Positions 1-7,140 of a stretch of DNA of 23,536 nt are shown here, one piece after another (position 1 is the stretch's first letter; the number at the start of each line of letters is the position of its first letter). Under the pieces are notes generated by a model. The model saw only the letters and a program-made list of their open reading frames with translations, was not told the DNA's origin and did no database searches. This DNA is from a virus: positions 1-23,536 of IMG/VR virus record IMGVR_UViG_3300033148_008901; one strand, written 5' to 3'. The position numbers and the translations under genes are program-made.

Positions 1-39
1 AGGCAGTTGCAACAAAACATGGCAGAGCGAAATTTTTTC

Positions 40-68
40 TTGCATCACGGTGGGGCACAGGGGATAAT
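40..68 (+). promoter_or_regulatory. Candidate sigma70-like promoter for the late operon
   Basis: TTGCAT at 40-45 and GATAAT at 63-68 are separated by 17 bases, a good match to a -35/-10 pair. The site is 70 bases upstream of the first structural-region gene, and no gene is visible in 1-137. It is inferred to drive the rightward late operon, at least its first genes. Confidence 0.45.
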
Positions 69-137
69 AATAGCAGTAGGAATGGTGCAGAAAAAATCTT
101 CACCCCATGATTTTATTGCACAACGGAGGTTTGTCGC

Positions 138-569
138 ATGAAAGATAAATTCCGCGGAGTGGTTCTCGGCCTAGTTCTCGGCTTGGTCTCGTTCGGGCTC
201 ATCTCGGCGGTCATCTCATCCCACAAGGAGGTTGAGTCGTCCCGGCCCGCCCTCACCCGGGCCTATACGCTCCTCAACAATCAGTCGGGCAACACCACCG
301 GCGACCCCGCTACGGTGTGGGGTTTCAACCAATTCACATTCTGGTTGAAATATACCACAGGTACCGCCAATGTCGAGCTGGAGGCACTAGTCACGGCCAG
401 CGACGGGGAGACCCTGTGGAACCAGGTGGATACCTGGACCTCCTCCGATTCCGGCAACATCATCCACGCTACCATACCGGGGGCAGAAAAACTGCGGGCC
501 AAGGTGACGAATTGTTCCTCGTGTGACATAACGCTGGAGGCCCGGGCCTGGCACCCCAAGGGGCAGTAA
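138..569 (+). CDS. Exported or membrane-anchored small phage protein, function unknown
   Basis: This 143-residue protein starts at an ATG preceded by GGAGG. Residues about 8-28 form a hydrophobic stretch after a short basic N-terminus (KDKFR), which reads as a signal peptide or membrane anchor. The remainder is rich in Thr, Ser and Val with alternating hydrophobic residues, as in a beta-sandwich. Two cysteines (CSSC, about 125-128) could form a disulfide after export. The stop is one base before the next ATG, so it is translated together with the next gene, which is also exported. I do not recognise a family. A virion-associated or cell-surface role is inferred only from operon position. Confidence 0.75.
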   Translation: MKDKFRGVVLGLVLGLVSFGLISAVISSHKEVESSRPALTRAYTLLNNQSGNTTGDPATVWGFNQFTFWLKYTTGTANVELEALVTASDGETLWNQVDTWTSSDSGNIIHATIPGAEKLRAKVTNCSSCDITLEARAWHPKGQ

Positions 570-570
570 G

Positions 571-1923
571 ATGAGAAAGTCCTTCTGGGTGCTCCTGGCG
601 GCTCTTTGGGCGGTGGCGGTGATCGCGGCCCCCAATCTATGGGGGCAGTACAAGAATCTCGACTGCGAGGGAGGGGATAAAACATTTGAGAGCGTAAACG
701 CCGACCTAGTGGGCGGGGACACAATCAGGGTGGGCTCGGGCACAAACGCCGATCTTATACGGTTTTTCGATATCAACGTGGGGCTCTCCACCATAGTCTC
801 CTATTACACCAATCCCCTCGGCCTGGGACTCCGGGCCGTCTTGATGGACGGCGGCACCACAAATCTCGCGTTCGGCAACCAGACCGACGGCAGCTCGTAC
901 CTGTATTCGTTCACCCACACTGCCGACGAGGTGGCGTGTTACACCCTCGGATACTCCGCCTCCTTGGGAGAATCGGAAACCGACTACTCGGTGAACCAGA
1001 TATGTTTTGCTCCAAGCGCCCAGGACCTGTTTTTCGCATACATGGACGGAGCGGGCAACTCAGAGATATATCTGAACCTCAATGGCTCAACCTCCTCCGG
1101 GTTCGCCCCCAACTTTATATGGAATCCGGGTGGGAAGGACTTTGATTTTATTATAAATTCCGATGGGGTGGATGACCAGTTCATGGTGGACGCCTCGGCC
1201 AACCAAACCCTGATAAAGGACCTGGTCGTGGGCGATGGGGTGGACCACGACCAGGTGATTCAGGTGTTCGATCAGGGATACAGCGACCCTCCCTACTGGT
1301 GGTACGAAAACGGATACCTGATGGGGGCAATTGACAGCGTGATTTTACGCGGAGGCACAGATTCGGGAGATCCCAAAAATATCTATCTGGCGACGCATTC
1401 CAACGCCGCCAGCGCCATAATAGCCTCCTCATCGAATAAAGGCAAACCGGTATATGTTGCTGCCTGTCAGCAGCCGAGCCTCACCAGCCAAACGGACCGA
1501 TTTTGCTCCGAAATCGGGATACTGCCGAACGATAACGGCATCCTGGCATGGAGGAATGAGGACGCCGGCCAGATAAATTACGCCGTGATCCACGGCGACT
1601 CGGCCGCCAACAGGGTGGACGAGTTCGAGATCGCCACCCACCTGGTCACGGGCACCACCACCCCTGGGGTGAGCTCCTGCGGAACCGACCCGTCTATCTC
1701 CGGCACCGATATGGCGATGGAGGTGACGGTGGGCTCAGGCACCATCACCTCCTGCACCGCGTCCTTCTCCCGGGAGTGGACCTCCATCCCCGTCTGCGTG
1801 GTGACGGGAGATAATACAGGCGTGGAATATGCCATCACCACCCTGACAGGCAACACCGTGGTGGTGGAGGGCAGCGCGGACATGGCAGGTGACAGCCTGT
1901 ACGTGCTGTGCCTGGGGCGGTGA
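571..1923 (+). CDS. Exported fibre-like protein with a C-terminal knob-type domain
   Basis: A 450-residue protein with a classic N-terminal signal sequence (positive residues, hydrophobic core about 5-20, AAP cleavage-like site). The body is Gly/Asp/Asn/Ser-rich and beta-prone, as in phage fibres and receptor-binding proteins. The last 85 residues, starting near SSCGTDPSISG and ending YVLCLGR, match a pattern I recall at the C-termini of many phage and prophage structural proteins; it contains paired cysteines. AAGGGG, about 6 bases before the ATG and inside the previous gene, acts as the SD. A signal peptide is unusual for a tail fibre, so this could instead be a surface protein made during infection. 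Function is inferred. Confidence 0.75.
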   Translation: MRKSFWVLLAALWAVAVIAAPNLWGQYKNLDCEGGDKTFESVNADLVGGDTIRVGSGTNADLIRFFDINVGLSTIVSYYTNPLGLGLRAVLMDGGTTNLAFGNQTDGSSYLYSFTHTADEVACYTLGYSASLGESETDYSVNQICFAPSAQDLFFAYMDGAGNSEIYLNLNGSTSSGFAPNFIWNPGGKDFDFIINSDGVDDQFMVDASANQTLIKDLVVGDGVDHDQVIQVFDQGYSDPPYWWYENGYLMGAIDSVILRGGTDSGDPKNIYLATHSNAASAIIASSSNKGKPVYVAACQQPSLTSQTDRFCSEIGILPNDNGILAWRNEDAGQINYAVIHGDSAANRVDEFEIATHLVTGTTTPGVSSCGTDPSISGTDMAMEVTVGSGTITSCTASFSREWTSIPVCVVTGDNTGVEYAITTLTGNTVVVEGSADMAGDSLYVLCLGR

Positions 1924-1925
1924 TT

Positions 1926-2096
1926 ATGCCGCCGGCTGAACTCCAGATAGCTCTCGGCATCGGTTGCGGCGTGCCCGCGGCGCTGATACTCGGCAACCTA
2001 ATTTATCTCATCATCGGCCTGGGGGAGATGTGGCAGAATATGCGTTCAGGCATGAGAGGATACTGGTGTGGAAACCACAACGGAAAGAGCATATAA
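1926..2096 (+). CDS. Small single-span membrane protein, possible holin
   Basis: 56 residues from ATG 1926, with GGGGCGG upstream. A GTG at 1908 would give 62 residues overlapping the previous gene. Residues about 8-35 are strongly hydrophobic (LGIGC...LIYLIIGLG) and form one or two membrane segments, followed by a short basic tail. Size and topology fit a phage holin or a small membrane accessory protein, but there is no adjacent endolysin, so holin is only one possibility. Confidence 0.55.
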   Translation: MPPAELQIALGIGCGVPAALILGNLIYLIIGLGEMWQNMRSGMRGYWCGNHNGKSI

Positions 2097-2122
2097 CCCC
2101 GCGTACTCGATAGTTTTATCGG

Positions 2123-2139
2123 CCCGGCCGCAGGCCGGG
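2123..2139 (+). promoter_or_regulatory. GC-rich hairpin upstream of terS
   Basis: CCCGGCC and GGCCGGG form a perfect 7-bp stem with a GCA loop in the 73-base gap before terS. It is followed by a short tandem repeat of GTTGCCGG. There is no T-run, so it is more likely an RNA processing or stability element than a terminator. Confidence 0.4.
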
Positions 2140-2169
2140 AGGTTGCCGGGAGTTGCCGGATAAAAAATA

Positions 2170-2739
2170 ATGACACACAAAAAGAAAATAGACTGGGCCG
2201 CCATCAAGGAAAAATACGAGGCGGGCGAAAAGTCCGTGCGACAAATCGCCCGCGAGCACGGGGTCAGCCATACCGCCATCGGCAAAAAAGCCAGAGACCA
2301 AAATTGGGAGCGCGACGTGTCGGAGGACGCCAACCGGCTGGCCGCGCTGGAGGAGCAACGCGCCCTGGGAGAGACCAGGGAGGAGCGCACCCGCGCCCTG
2401 GCCAATAAACGGCTCCAGATTCAGATCAAACACCAACGGCTCACCGCCCGGATCGGAGAATTCCTCGACAATCTGCTGTCCGAGCTGGAGCGGCTGGCCA
2501 GCATGGCCGTGCCGCCGGCCGAGGAAATTGAGTGGGTGAAGGAGAAAATCAACATGATACGCACTCTGGGCCTCACCGCCGACAAAATCCAGCCCCTGGA
2601 GCGGCTGGCCAACAACCTGCCGGGTAAGGTCAGCCCGGAGGATACGGCGGGTAAGGGCGAGGAGGGCTTGCAGGTGATAAATTATGTCATGTTCGGCGAT
2701 GACCCGCCGCCGGCGTCCTCCAAGGAGGCGGGAAAATGA
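2170..2739 (+). CDS. terS: Terminase small subunit
   Basis: 189 residues. The N-terminal 55 residues form a helix-turn-helix of the type used by small terminase subunits (VRQIAREHGVSHTAIGKKARDQ). This is followed by a charged, helical region suited to oligomerisation (about 60-150). TerS recognises viral DNA for packaging and hands it to TerL. The stop overlaps the terL start (ATGA at 2736-2739), which supports the assignment. No strong SD precedes the ATG; instead it follows GATAAAAAATA, also seen before the portal gene. Family assignment rests on the HTH, the length and the neighbour. Confidence 0.82.
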   Translation: MTHKKKIDWAAIKEKYEAGEKSVRQIAREHGVSHTAIGKKARDQNWERDVSEDANRLAALEEQRALGETREERTRALANKRLQIQIKHQRLTARIGEFLDNLLSELERLASMAVPPAEEIEWVKEKINMIRTLGLTADKIQPLERLANNLPGKVSPEDTAGKGEEGLQVINYVMFGDDPPPASSKEAGK

Positions 2740-4208
2740 GCGCATCTGCGGTCGCCCGGGCCTCGGAACTTTCCGCAGACGCCGCAGGCTCCTCCATCAC
2801 CCTGCCGTACCGCTTCACCCCGCGCGGGTACCAGGCGCCGTTTTTCCAGGCCATGGACAGCGGTTTCCGCCGCGCCATCGCGGTGTGGCATCGGCGTTCG
2901 GGCAAGGACAAAACCTTCATCAACTACCAGATACGCGAGGCCTGCCGGGTGCCGGCGTTATATTATTATTTTTTCCCCACTTACAAACAGGCCAAGAAGG
3001 TGATCTGGAAAGGGATGGACCTCGGCGGATTCAAATTTTTGAACCATTTCCCGCCGACGATGATCTCCCACATCGACAAAACGGAGATGAGCATCGAGCT
3101 CACCAACGGCTCGTTGTGGCAATTGATCGGCACCGATCATTACGATTCCATCAGGGGCACAAATCCCTATGGGTGTGTATTCTCGGAATATGCGTACCAA
3201 AAACCCCTGGTGTACGACATCGTTCGTCCCATCCTACGCCAAAACGGGGGATGGGCCGTGTTTAATTTTACTCCCCTGGGAGAGAATCACGCCTACGACC
3301 TGTACGAGAACAATCGTGACAATCCCGGCTGGTGGGTGAACCTCCTGACGGTGGACGACACCGGCGGGATAGTTACACCCGAGATGATAGAGGAGGAGCG
3401 ACGCGAGGGCATGGCCGAGGAGATGATCGAGCAGGAATATTATTGCTCGTTCACCGCCGGGCTGGTGGGTTCATATTTCGGCCAGCAGATGCGCCAGGCC
3501 GCATCCGAGGGCAGGATCGGCCCGGAGTACGGCTATGATTCGTCCTACCCTGTGGATACATGGTGGGACCTCGGCGTCGGCGCGGAAGACGCTACGGCGA
3601 TCTGGTTCACCCAGACCGTGCCGGGGCGCAACCGCATCCACCTCATCCATTTCTTCGAGGATATGGGCCAGCCCCTCAGCTATTACGTGCGCCACATGGA
3701 GGATTTCCGCCGCCAAACCGGCTGCCGCTTCGGCCGGCTAGCCTGGCCTCACGACGGCGGCCATCCGGACCGGGTCCAAGCACGGCCCCTGGCGGATGTA
3801 GCCCGCGATTATGGCATCAACCCGGAGGTTACGCCCAGGACAAAGAACAAGCTCGACTCGATAGACGCAGCGAGGCGAATACTCATGATCTGCTGTTTCA
3901 ACGACCGGGACCCGGGCATTCAATACGGGATAAAGGCACTTAAATCTTATCATAAATCCTATGACGAGGAACGGAAGGTTTATAAAAACCGGCCCGACCA
4001 CGACTGGAGCTCACACGCCGCCGACGCATTCATGGTAATGGCCGACAACCACGAGCTGACATACGGGGATAAGGTTTCCAGCCCGACAAAACGGGCGGAC
4101 TGGAGGAGCGGGAAACGGGCAAAACGGGGACTCAAGATCATTGCCGAGGAGTCTGCCGAGCGCGAGCTGAAGAGCTTGGAAGATATCATATTTCCCAAGA
4201 AAAATTAA
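2736..4208 (+). CDS. terL: Terminase large subunit (packaging ATPase and nuclease)
   Basis: 490 residues, the usual TerL length. The ATPase domain shows a Walker A-like loop RRSGKDKT at 53-60, a Walker B CVFSEYA at 147-153 with catalytic Glu151, and a coupling-motif-like FNFTP at 177-180. The RNase H-like nuclease domain shows acidic residues in WWDLGVGAEDATAIW (D278), WPHDGG (D340) and SSHAADAF (D430). Together these define the motor that pumps DNA into the prohead and cuts it. AAGGAGG precedes the ATG. It is coupled to terS and upstream of the portal, the canonical packaging order although five genes intervene before the portal. Confidence 0.96.
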   Translation: MSASAVARASELSADAAGSSITLPYRFTPRGYQAPFFQAMDSGFRRAIAVWHRRSGKDKTFINYQIREACRVPALYYYFFPTYKQAKKVIWKGMDLGGFKFLNHFPPTMISHIDKTEMSIELTNGSLWQLIGTDHYDSIRGTNPYGCVFSEYAYQKPLVYDIVRPILRQNGGWAVFNFTPLGENHAYDLYENNRDNPGWWVNLLTVDDTGGIVTPEMIEEERREGMAEEMIEQEYYCSFTAGLVGSYFGQQMRQAASEGRIGPEYGYDSSYPVDTWWDLGVGAEDATAIWFTQTVPGRNRIHLIHFFEDMGQPLSYYVRHMEDFRRQTGCRFGRLAWPHDGGHPDRVQARPLADVARDYGINPEVTPRTKNKLDSIDAARRILMICCFNDRDPGIQYGIKALKSYHKSYDEERKVYKNRPDHDWSSHAADAFMVMADNHELTYGDKVSSPTKRADWRSGKRAKRGLKIIAEESAERELKSLEDIIFPKKN

Positions 4209-4221
4209 GGAGGTTGAAAAA

Positions 4222-5355
4222 ATGAAAAAGATCACATGGTTGTGGTTGCTGGCAGCGGGGCTGCTCCTGGCCGCCGTGCTCCCGTGGGTGACAGCCACCG
4301 TGCGTTCCGCGGCCGAGGGAGCCCGGATCGTCCTGGCCGCAGACTCATGCACCGATGATAACGGCAACAGATTTTCCACCCTGCCATTCTACGATGAGGA
4401 CACTCTGGCCAGTGATAATGAGTGCGGCGTGGCTAGCCAGCAGTCGGTCAAGGCCTATATTGATAATGGGCCGACCGTTTCCGGCGGGGCCACGTTCTCC
4501 TCCACCGTGGTAGTGGGCGCGACCCTCACGGCCCAGAGCACCATCACCGCGGCGGGCGACATCACCGTCTCCGCGGATTCCACCGGCGGAAACGCGGGGG
4601 CGGTGTCGCAGATCATCGGAGTGCCGAAAATCACCGTTGTTGCGGCGGGATCGACCGAATGGACCAACGGGAGCACCGAGACTACCGCCCTGATGGATGA
4701 CACCCCGTCGGGTGAGTGGATTGCATTGGAGGTATCCGCACCCGATGTTACGGTCGCCGACAACTCGACCATCTACCGGGTGGGCTCCAAGAGCCTCTCA
4801 ATCACGTTCGGCTCAACCATAACCGCCGCCGACGGCTCCACCCTGTATGACGGTGTTACCTGCAATCTCACTGACGATAATTGGATGTCAAACGAATCCG
4901 TGGGGGGCTGGGTGTATTCCACTGTTGCACTTTCGGCCGGGGACCTGGTGCTCGGCTGTTATGACGGCACTTCCACCAATGTCGCCAATGTACCGGCCGT
5001 TTCCAGCGCAAACACCTGGACATGGGTGGAGGTGAATATAGCCAGCATTGATTGTGATATGGATACCGTGGCAATCGTGGCCGGCACCACCGCGGTGGCC
5101 TCTCAAACCGTCTATCTGGATAACTGGTACAAATGGGACGCCACCGACGAGTTCAGCCTGCGCAACGCCATCCTGACCGACGGAGTGTTGTGGGTCACCA
5201 AATCTATTGCCGACGGCGCAACCGTAACTGTAACAAATCTCACGGAAAACACAGACTTCCTGGTGCATTACCAGTCCGGGGATGACGCTATCGTGTTTAT
5301 CACCGATCAGAGCGCCGCGGATGGCGGCGGCCAGGTCGGCATAGCCATGGAATAG
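4222..5355 (+). CDS. Exported fibre-like protein with SVKAYID motif and jelly-roll-like region
   Basis: 377 residues from an ATG with AAGGAGG. The N-terminus is a strong signal peptide (MKKITWLWLLAAGLLLAAVLP). Near residues 55-75, DTLASDN...ASQQSVKAYIDNG resembles the linker common in phage tail fibres (TQQSVKAYVD-type). Low-complexity Thr/Val/Ser repeats follow, then a beta-rich region (about 170-310) ending VYLDNWYKW, reminiscent of carbohydrate-binding jelly rolls. I infer a host-surface or glycan-binding role. Finding a signal peptide on a fibre-like protein placed between terL and portal is odd; this is the second such protein in the operon. Confidence 0.75.
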   Translation: MKKITWLWLLAAGLLLAAVLPWVTATVRSAAEGARIVLAADSCTDDNGNRFSTLPFYDEDTLASDNECGVASQQSVKAYIDNGPTVSGGATFSSTVVVGATLTAQSTITAAGDITVSADSTGGNAGAVSQIIGVPKITVVAAGSTEWTNGSTETTALMDDTPSGEWIALEVSAPDVTVADNSTIYRVGSKSLSITFGSTITAADGSTLYDGVTCNLTDDNWMSNESVGGWVYSTVALSAGDLVLGCYDGTSTNVANVPAVSSANTWTWVEVNIASIDCDMDTVAIVAGTTAVASQTVYLDNWYKWDATDEFSLRNAILTDGVLWVTKSIADGATVTVTNLTENTDFLVHYQSGDDAIVFITDQSAADGGGQVGIAME

Positions 5356-5365
5356 GGAGGAGAGG

Positions 5366-5737
5366 ATGCCTCAGCAACCGATGAAACTTCCGCAGGAGTT
5401 GGAGGATGTGTTGGTAAAGGCCAACTCAATCGACTCCGATATCGCCCGCACCATCCTGACCAGCCCCGACCCGGGACTGGGGAGGCGCTACCTCAAGGGA
5501 GAAGTGGCGCGAGGCACCACCTACAACCCAGCGGGCCGACGCCACATGGTAAGCCCCTTTATTCTGTGGGCCCTGCGGCAGCGGGAGGCGATGGAAAAGT
5601 CCAAAAAACCCGTCTCCGGGTTCGTGATGGGCGGGGCGAGCTCCATTAAGGTGGTGCCGCTGCCGGGGATCAGGACCGAGCCGGTGGACCTGGGCGATGG
5701 CATCAGGATATACGCCGCGCCCCTGGAGGAGGAATGA
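5366..5737 (+). CDS. Hypothetical protein in the head gene cluster
   Basis: 123 residues; GGGAGGAGAGG lies directly before the ATG. It is mixed alpha/beta with a proline-rich C-terminal half and an acidic end (LEEE), and has no signal peptide or membrane span. The stop overlaps the next start by four bases (ATGA at 5734). I do not recognise the family. Its position between fibre-like and portal genes suggests a virion or assembly role. Confidence 0.75.
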   Translation: MPQQPMKLPQELEDVLVKANSIDSDIARTILTSPDPGLGRRYLKGEVARGTTYNPAGRRHMVSPFILWALRQREAMEKSKKPVSGFVMGGASSIKVVPLPGIRTEPVDLGDGIRIYAAPLEEE

Positions 5738-6153
5738 GCATAAGCATCGACATAATAGCCCTGGCGGGTGCAGTGGCGCTCATAGCCGTGGCGGGCGGGC
5801 TGATGCTCCTCTCATCTCTAATCACCGGCCTGCTGGTGCTGCGGGCCAGGGGCGTACACGAACCCCTGCGGCGCTCGAAGGGCAAGGTGGCGGCGCTCGG
5901 GACTCCCATGGGCAGCCCGTTCGACCAAGTAAACACGGCGGACGAGGCGGACGAGAACGAAACCCGCCGGGCGGTCAGAAACAAGCTGTTCGGCCTAATA
6001 TCCAATTTCACCCGCGAACAGATGGAAACAGCGGCGGGTGCGGCCGAGGACCTGGCCCGGCGCAAAGCCGAGATGCTGCGCCGGAGCGAGGAGCGCGCCC
6101 GGCAGGGAGAAGAGGGAGGAGATAGTATCTACGAGGTGAGCGATGAGCAATGA
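5734..6153 (+). CDS. Small protein with N-terminal membrane helix and C-terminal coiled coil
   Basis: 139 residues. Residues about 5-37 are hydrophobic (IIALAGAVALIAV...LLVLRARG), giving one membrane helix. The rest is highly charged and helical (FTREQMETAAGAAEDLARRKAEMLRRSEER), likely a coiled coil facing the cytoplasm. GGAGGAGG precedes the start, and it overlaps both neighbours, so it belongs to a tightly coupled cistron set. No family recognised; spanin-like or membrane-tether roles are possible, but no lysis partner is visible. Confidence 0.72.
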   Translation: MSISIDIIALAGAVALIAVAGGLMLLSSLITGLLVLRARGVHEPLRRSKGKVAALGTPMGSPFDQVNTADEADENETRRAVRNKLFGLISNFTREQMETAAGAAEDLARRKAEMLRRSEERARQGEEGGDSIYEVSDEQ

Positions 6154-6868
6154 AACCTCTACCGCTGAGGACATCCGCGTTCGGCGCGACCCGCTGGATA
6201 CAATACGCGAGCGGGGGCCCGCCGGAGTGGTGATTCAATGCCAGGGTTGCCAGGCCATGATGTACCAGCTCACGGAAAAATTCGACCCGGACAGGATCAG
6301 GGGCGCGCAGATGGAGCGGACCGATTTCTACCGCAGGAATAACTGGCCCAAAATGCCGGCCGACGCCAAGGGTGACAACGTGTGTTGCGGTCAGTGCGGG
6401 GCCGTATTCTTCCTGGGACGGCATGTTTACGCCCGGTTCTATACGGCGGCCGGAAATCCCCTTGACCGCGCCGGGTTCATGGAGGCCGTCCGGGATTATC
6501 GCGCCACCCGCCGGGAGATAGAGGATCGGGAACGGGCCGAGGCCGAGGAGACTGCCGAGCGCGAGGCCGATCTGCGGGCGTCGGATGCGGCCATTATAGA
6601 TGGGCTGGCCCAAGCCGTGCGGTTGCGGGCCGACGCCGACGCCGCGATGCCAACCCGGAGCGAGGAGGCACTCGAGGAGGGGGCACTCGAGAACGAAACC
6701 GATGAATCGAAGGGAATTTTCGAGCGGATCGCCGCGCACCGGGCCGAATACCCCGAATCCACGTGGCGAGAGATATTCGAGGCATTCGGCGCCGGGTCCG
6801 GATGCACCAACCACCGGAGCCTATCCGCGGCCTACAACCGATGGACAAAGCGGGAGCGGCAGGCATGA
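6143..6868 (+). CDS. Zinc-ribbon protein of unknown function
   Basis: 241 residues, starting 11 bases inside the previous gene with GAGGTGAG upstream. The N-terminal 95 residues contain CQGC (about 33-36) and CCGQCG (about 79-84), a split zinc-ribbon pair. The middle (about 115-175) is a long Glu/Arg/Ala-rich coiled coil. The C-terminus (WREIFEAFGAGSG...LSAAYNRWTKRERQ) looks like a small helical, possibly DNA-binding, domain. It could bind nucleic acid during packaging or transcription. Assignment beyond zinc ribbon is not supported. The stop overlaps the next ATG (ATGA at 6865). Confidence 0.72.
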   Translation: MSNETSTAEDIRVRRDPLDTIRERGPAGVVIQCQGCQAMMYQLTEKFDPDRIRGAQMERTDFYRRNNWPKMPADAKGDNVCCGQCGAVFFLGRHVYARFYTAAGNPLDRAGFMEAVRDYRATRREIEDRERAEAEETAEREADLRASDAAIIDGLAQAVRLRADADAAMPTRSEEALEEGALENETDESKGIFERIAAHRAEYPESTWREIFEAFGAGSGCTNHRSLSAAYNRWTKRERQA

Positions 6869-7140
6869 AAACCAAGGATAAACCATGGCTCGTTATAAAC
6901 GAGACCCCCCGGATCGAGGCCCAGCAGCATCAGGACGGGGTGATGCTCCACGCCGCCGACAAGGATATCCATTTCGTGCCCGGTATGGAGATTATGATTA
7001 CTCCCCGACAAGAAATAGATGCCGAGGGCAATGTGGAGGAGTGGGCCGAGTTCGACCTCACATTCAAAAAACAGGGCGCACCCGGCCAGATGACGATTAC
7101 CACGTGGCTGAAAAGCCAGGGGGACGGTGATAAAAAATAA
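6865..7140 (+). CDS. Small hypothetical protein upstream of portal
   Basis: 91 residues from the ATG at 6865, chosen because it overlaps the previous stop (ATGA). A GTG at 6763 would extend it far into the upstream gene. The protein is compact and beta-prone (VMLHAADKDIHFVPGMEIMIT). Its TAA shares its last base with the portal ATG. No family recognised. Confidence 0.68.
   Translation: MKTKDKPWLVINETPRIEAQQHQDGVMLHAADKDIHFVPGMEIMITPRQEIDAEGNVEEWAEFDLTFKKQGAPGQMTITTWLKSQGDGDKK

Noticed and set aside
281-724. Long minus-strand open frames opposite the first two genes, and similar ones elsewhere (for example 8493-9449)
   Set aside because: They mirror codon bias of the GC-rich plus-strand genes, lack SD sites and have no recognisable domains.
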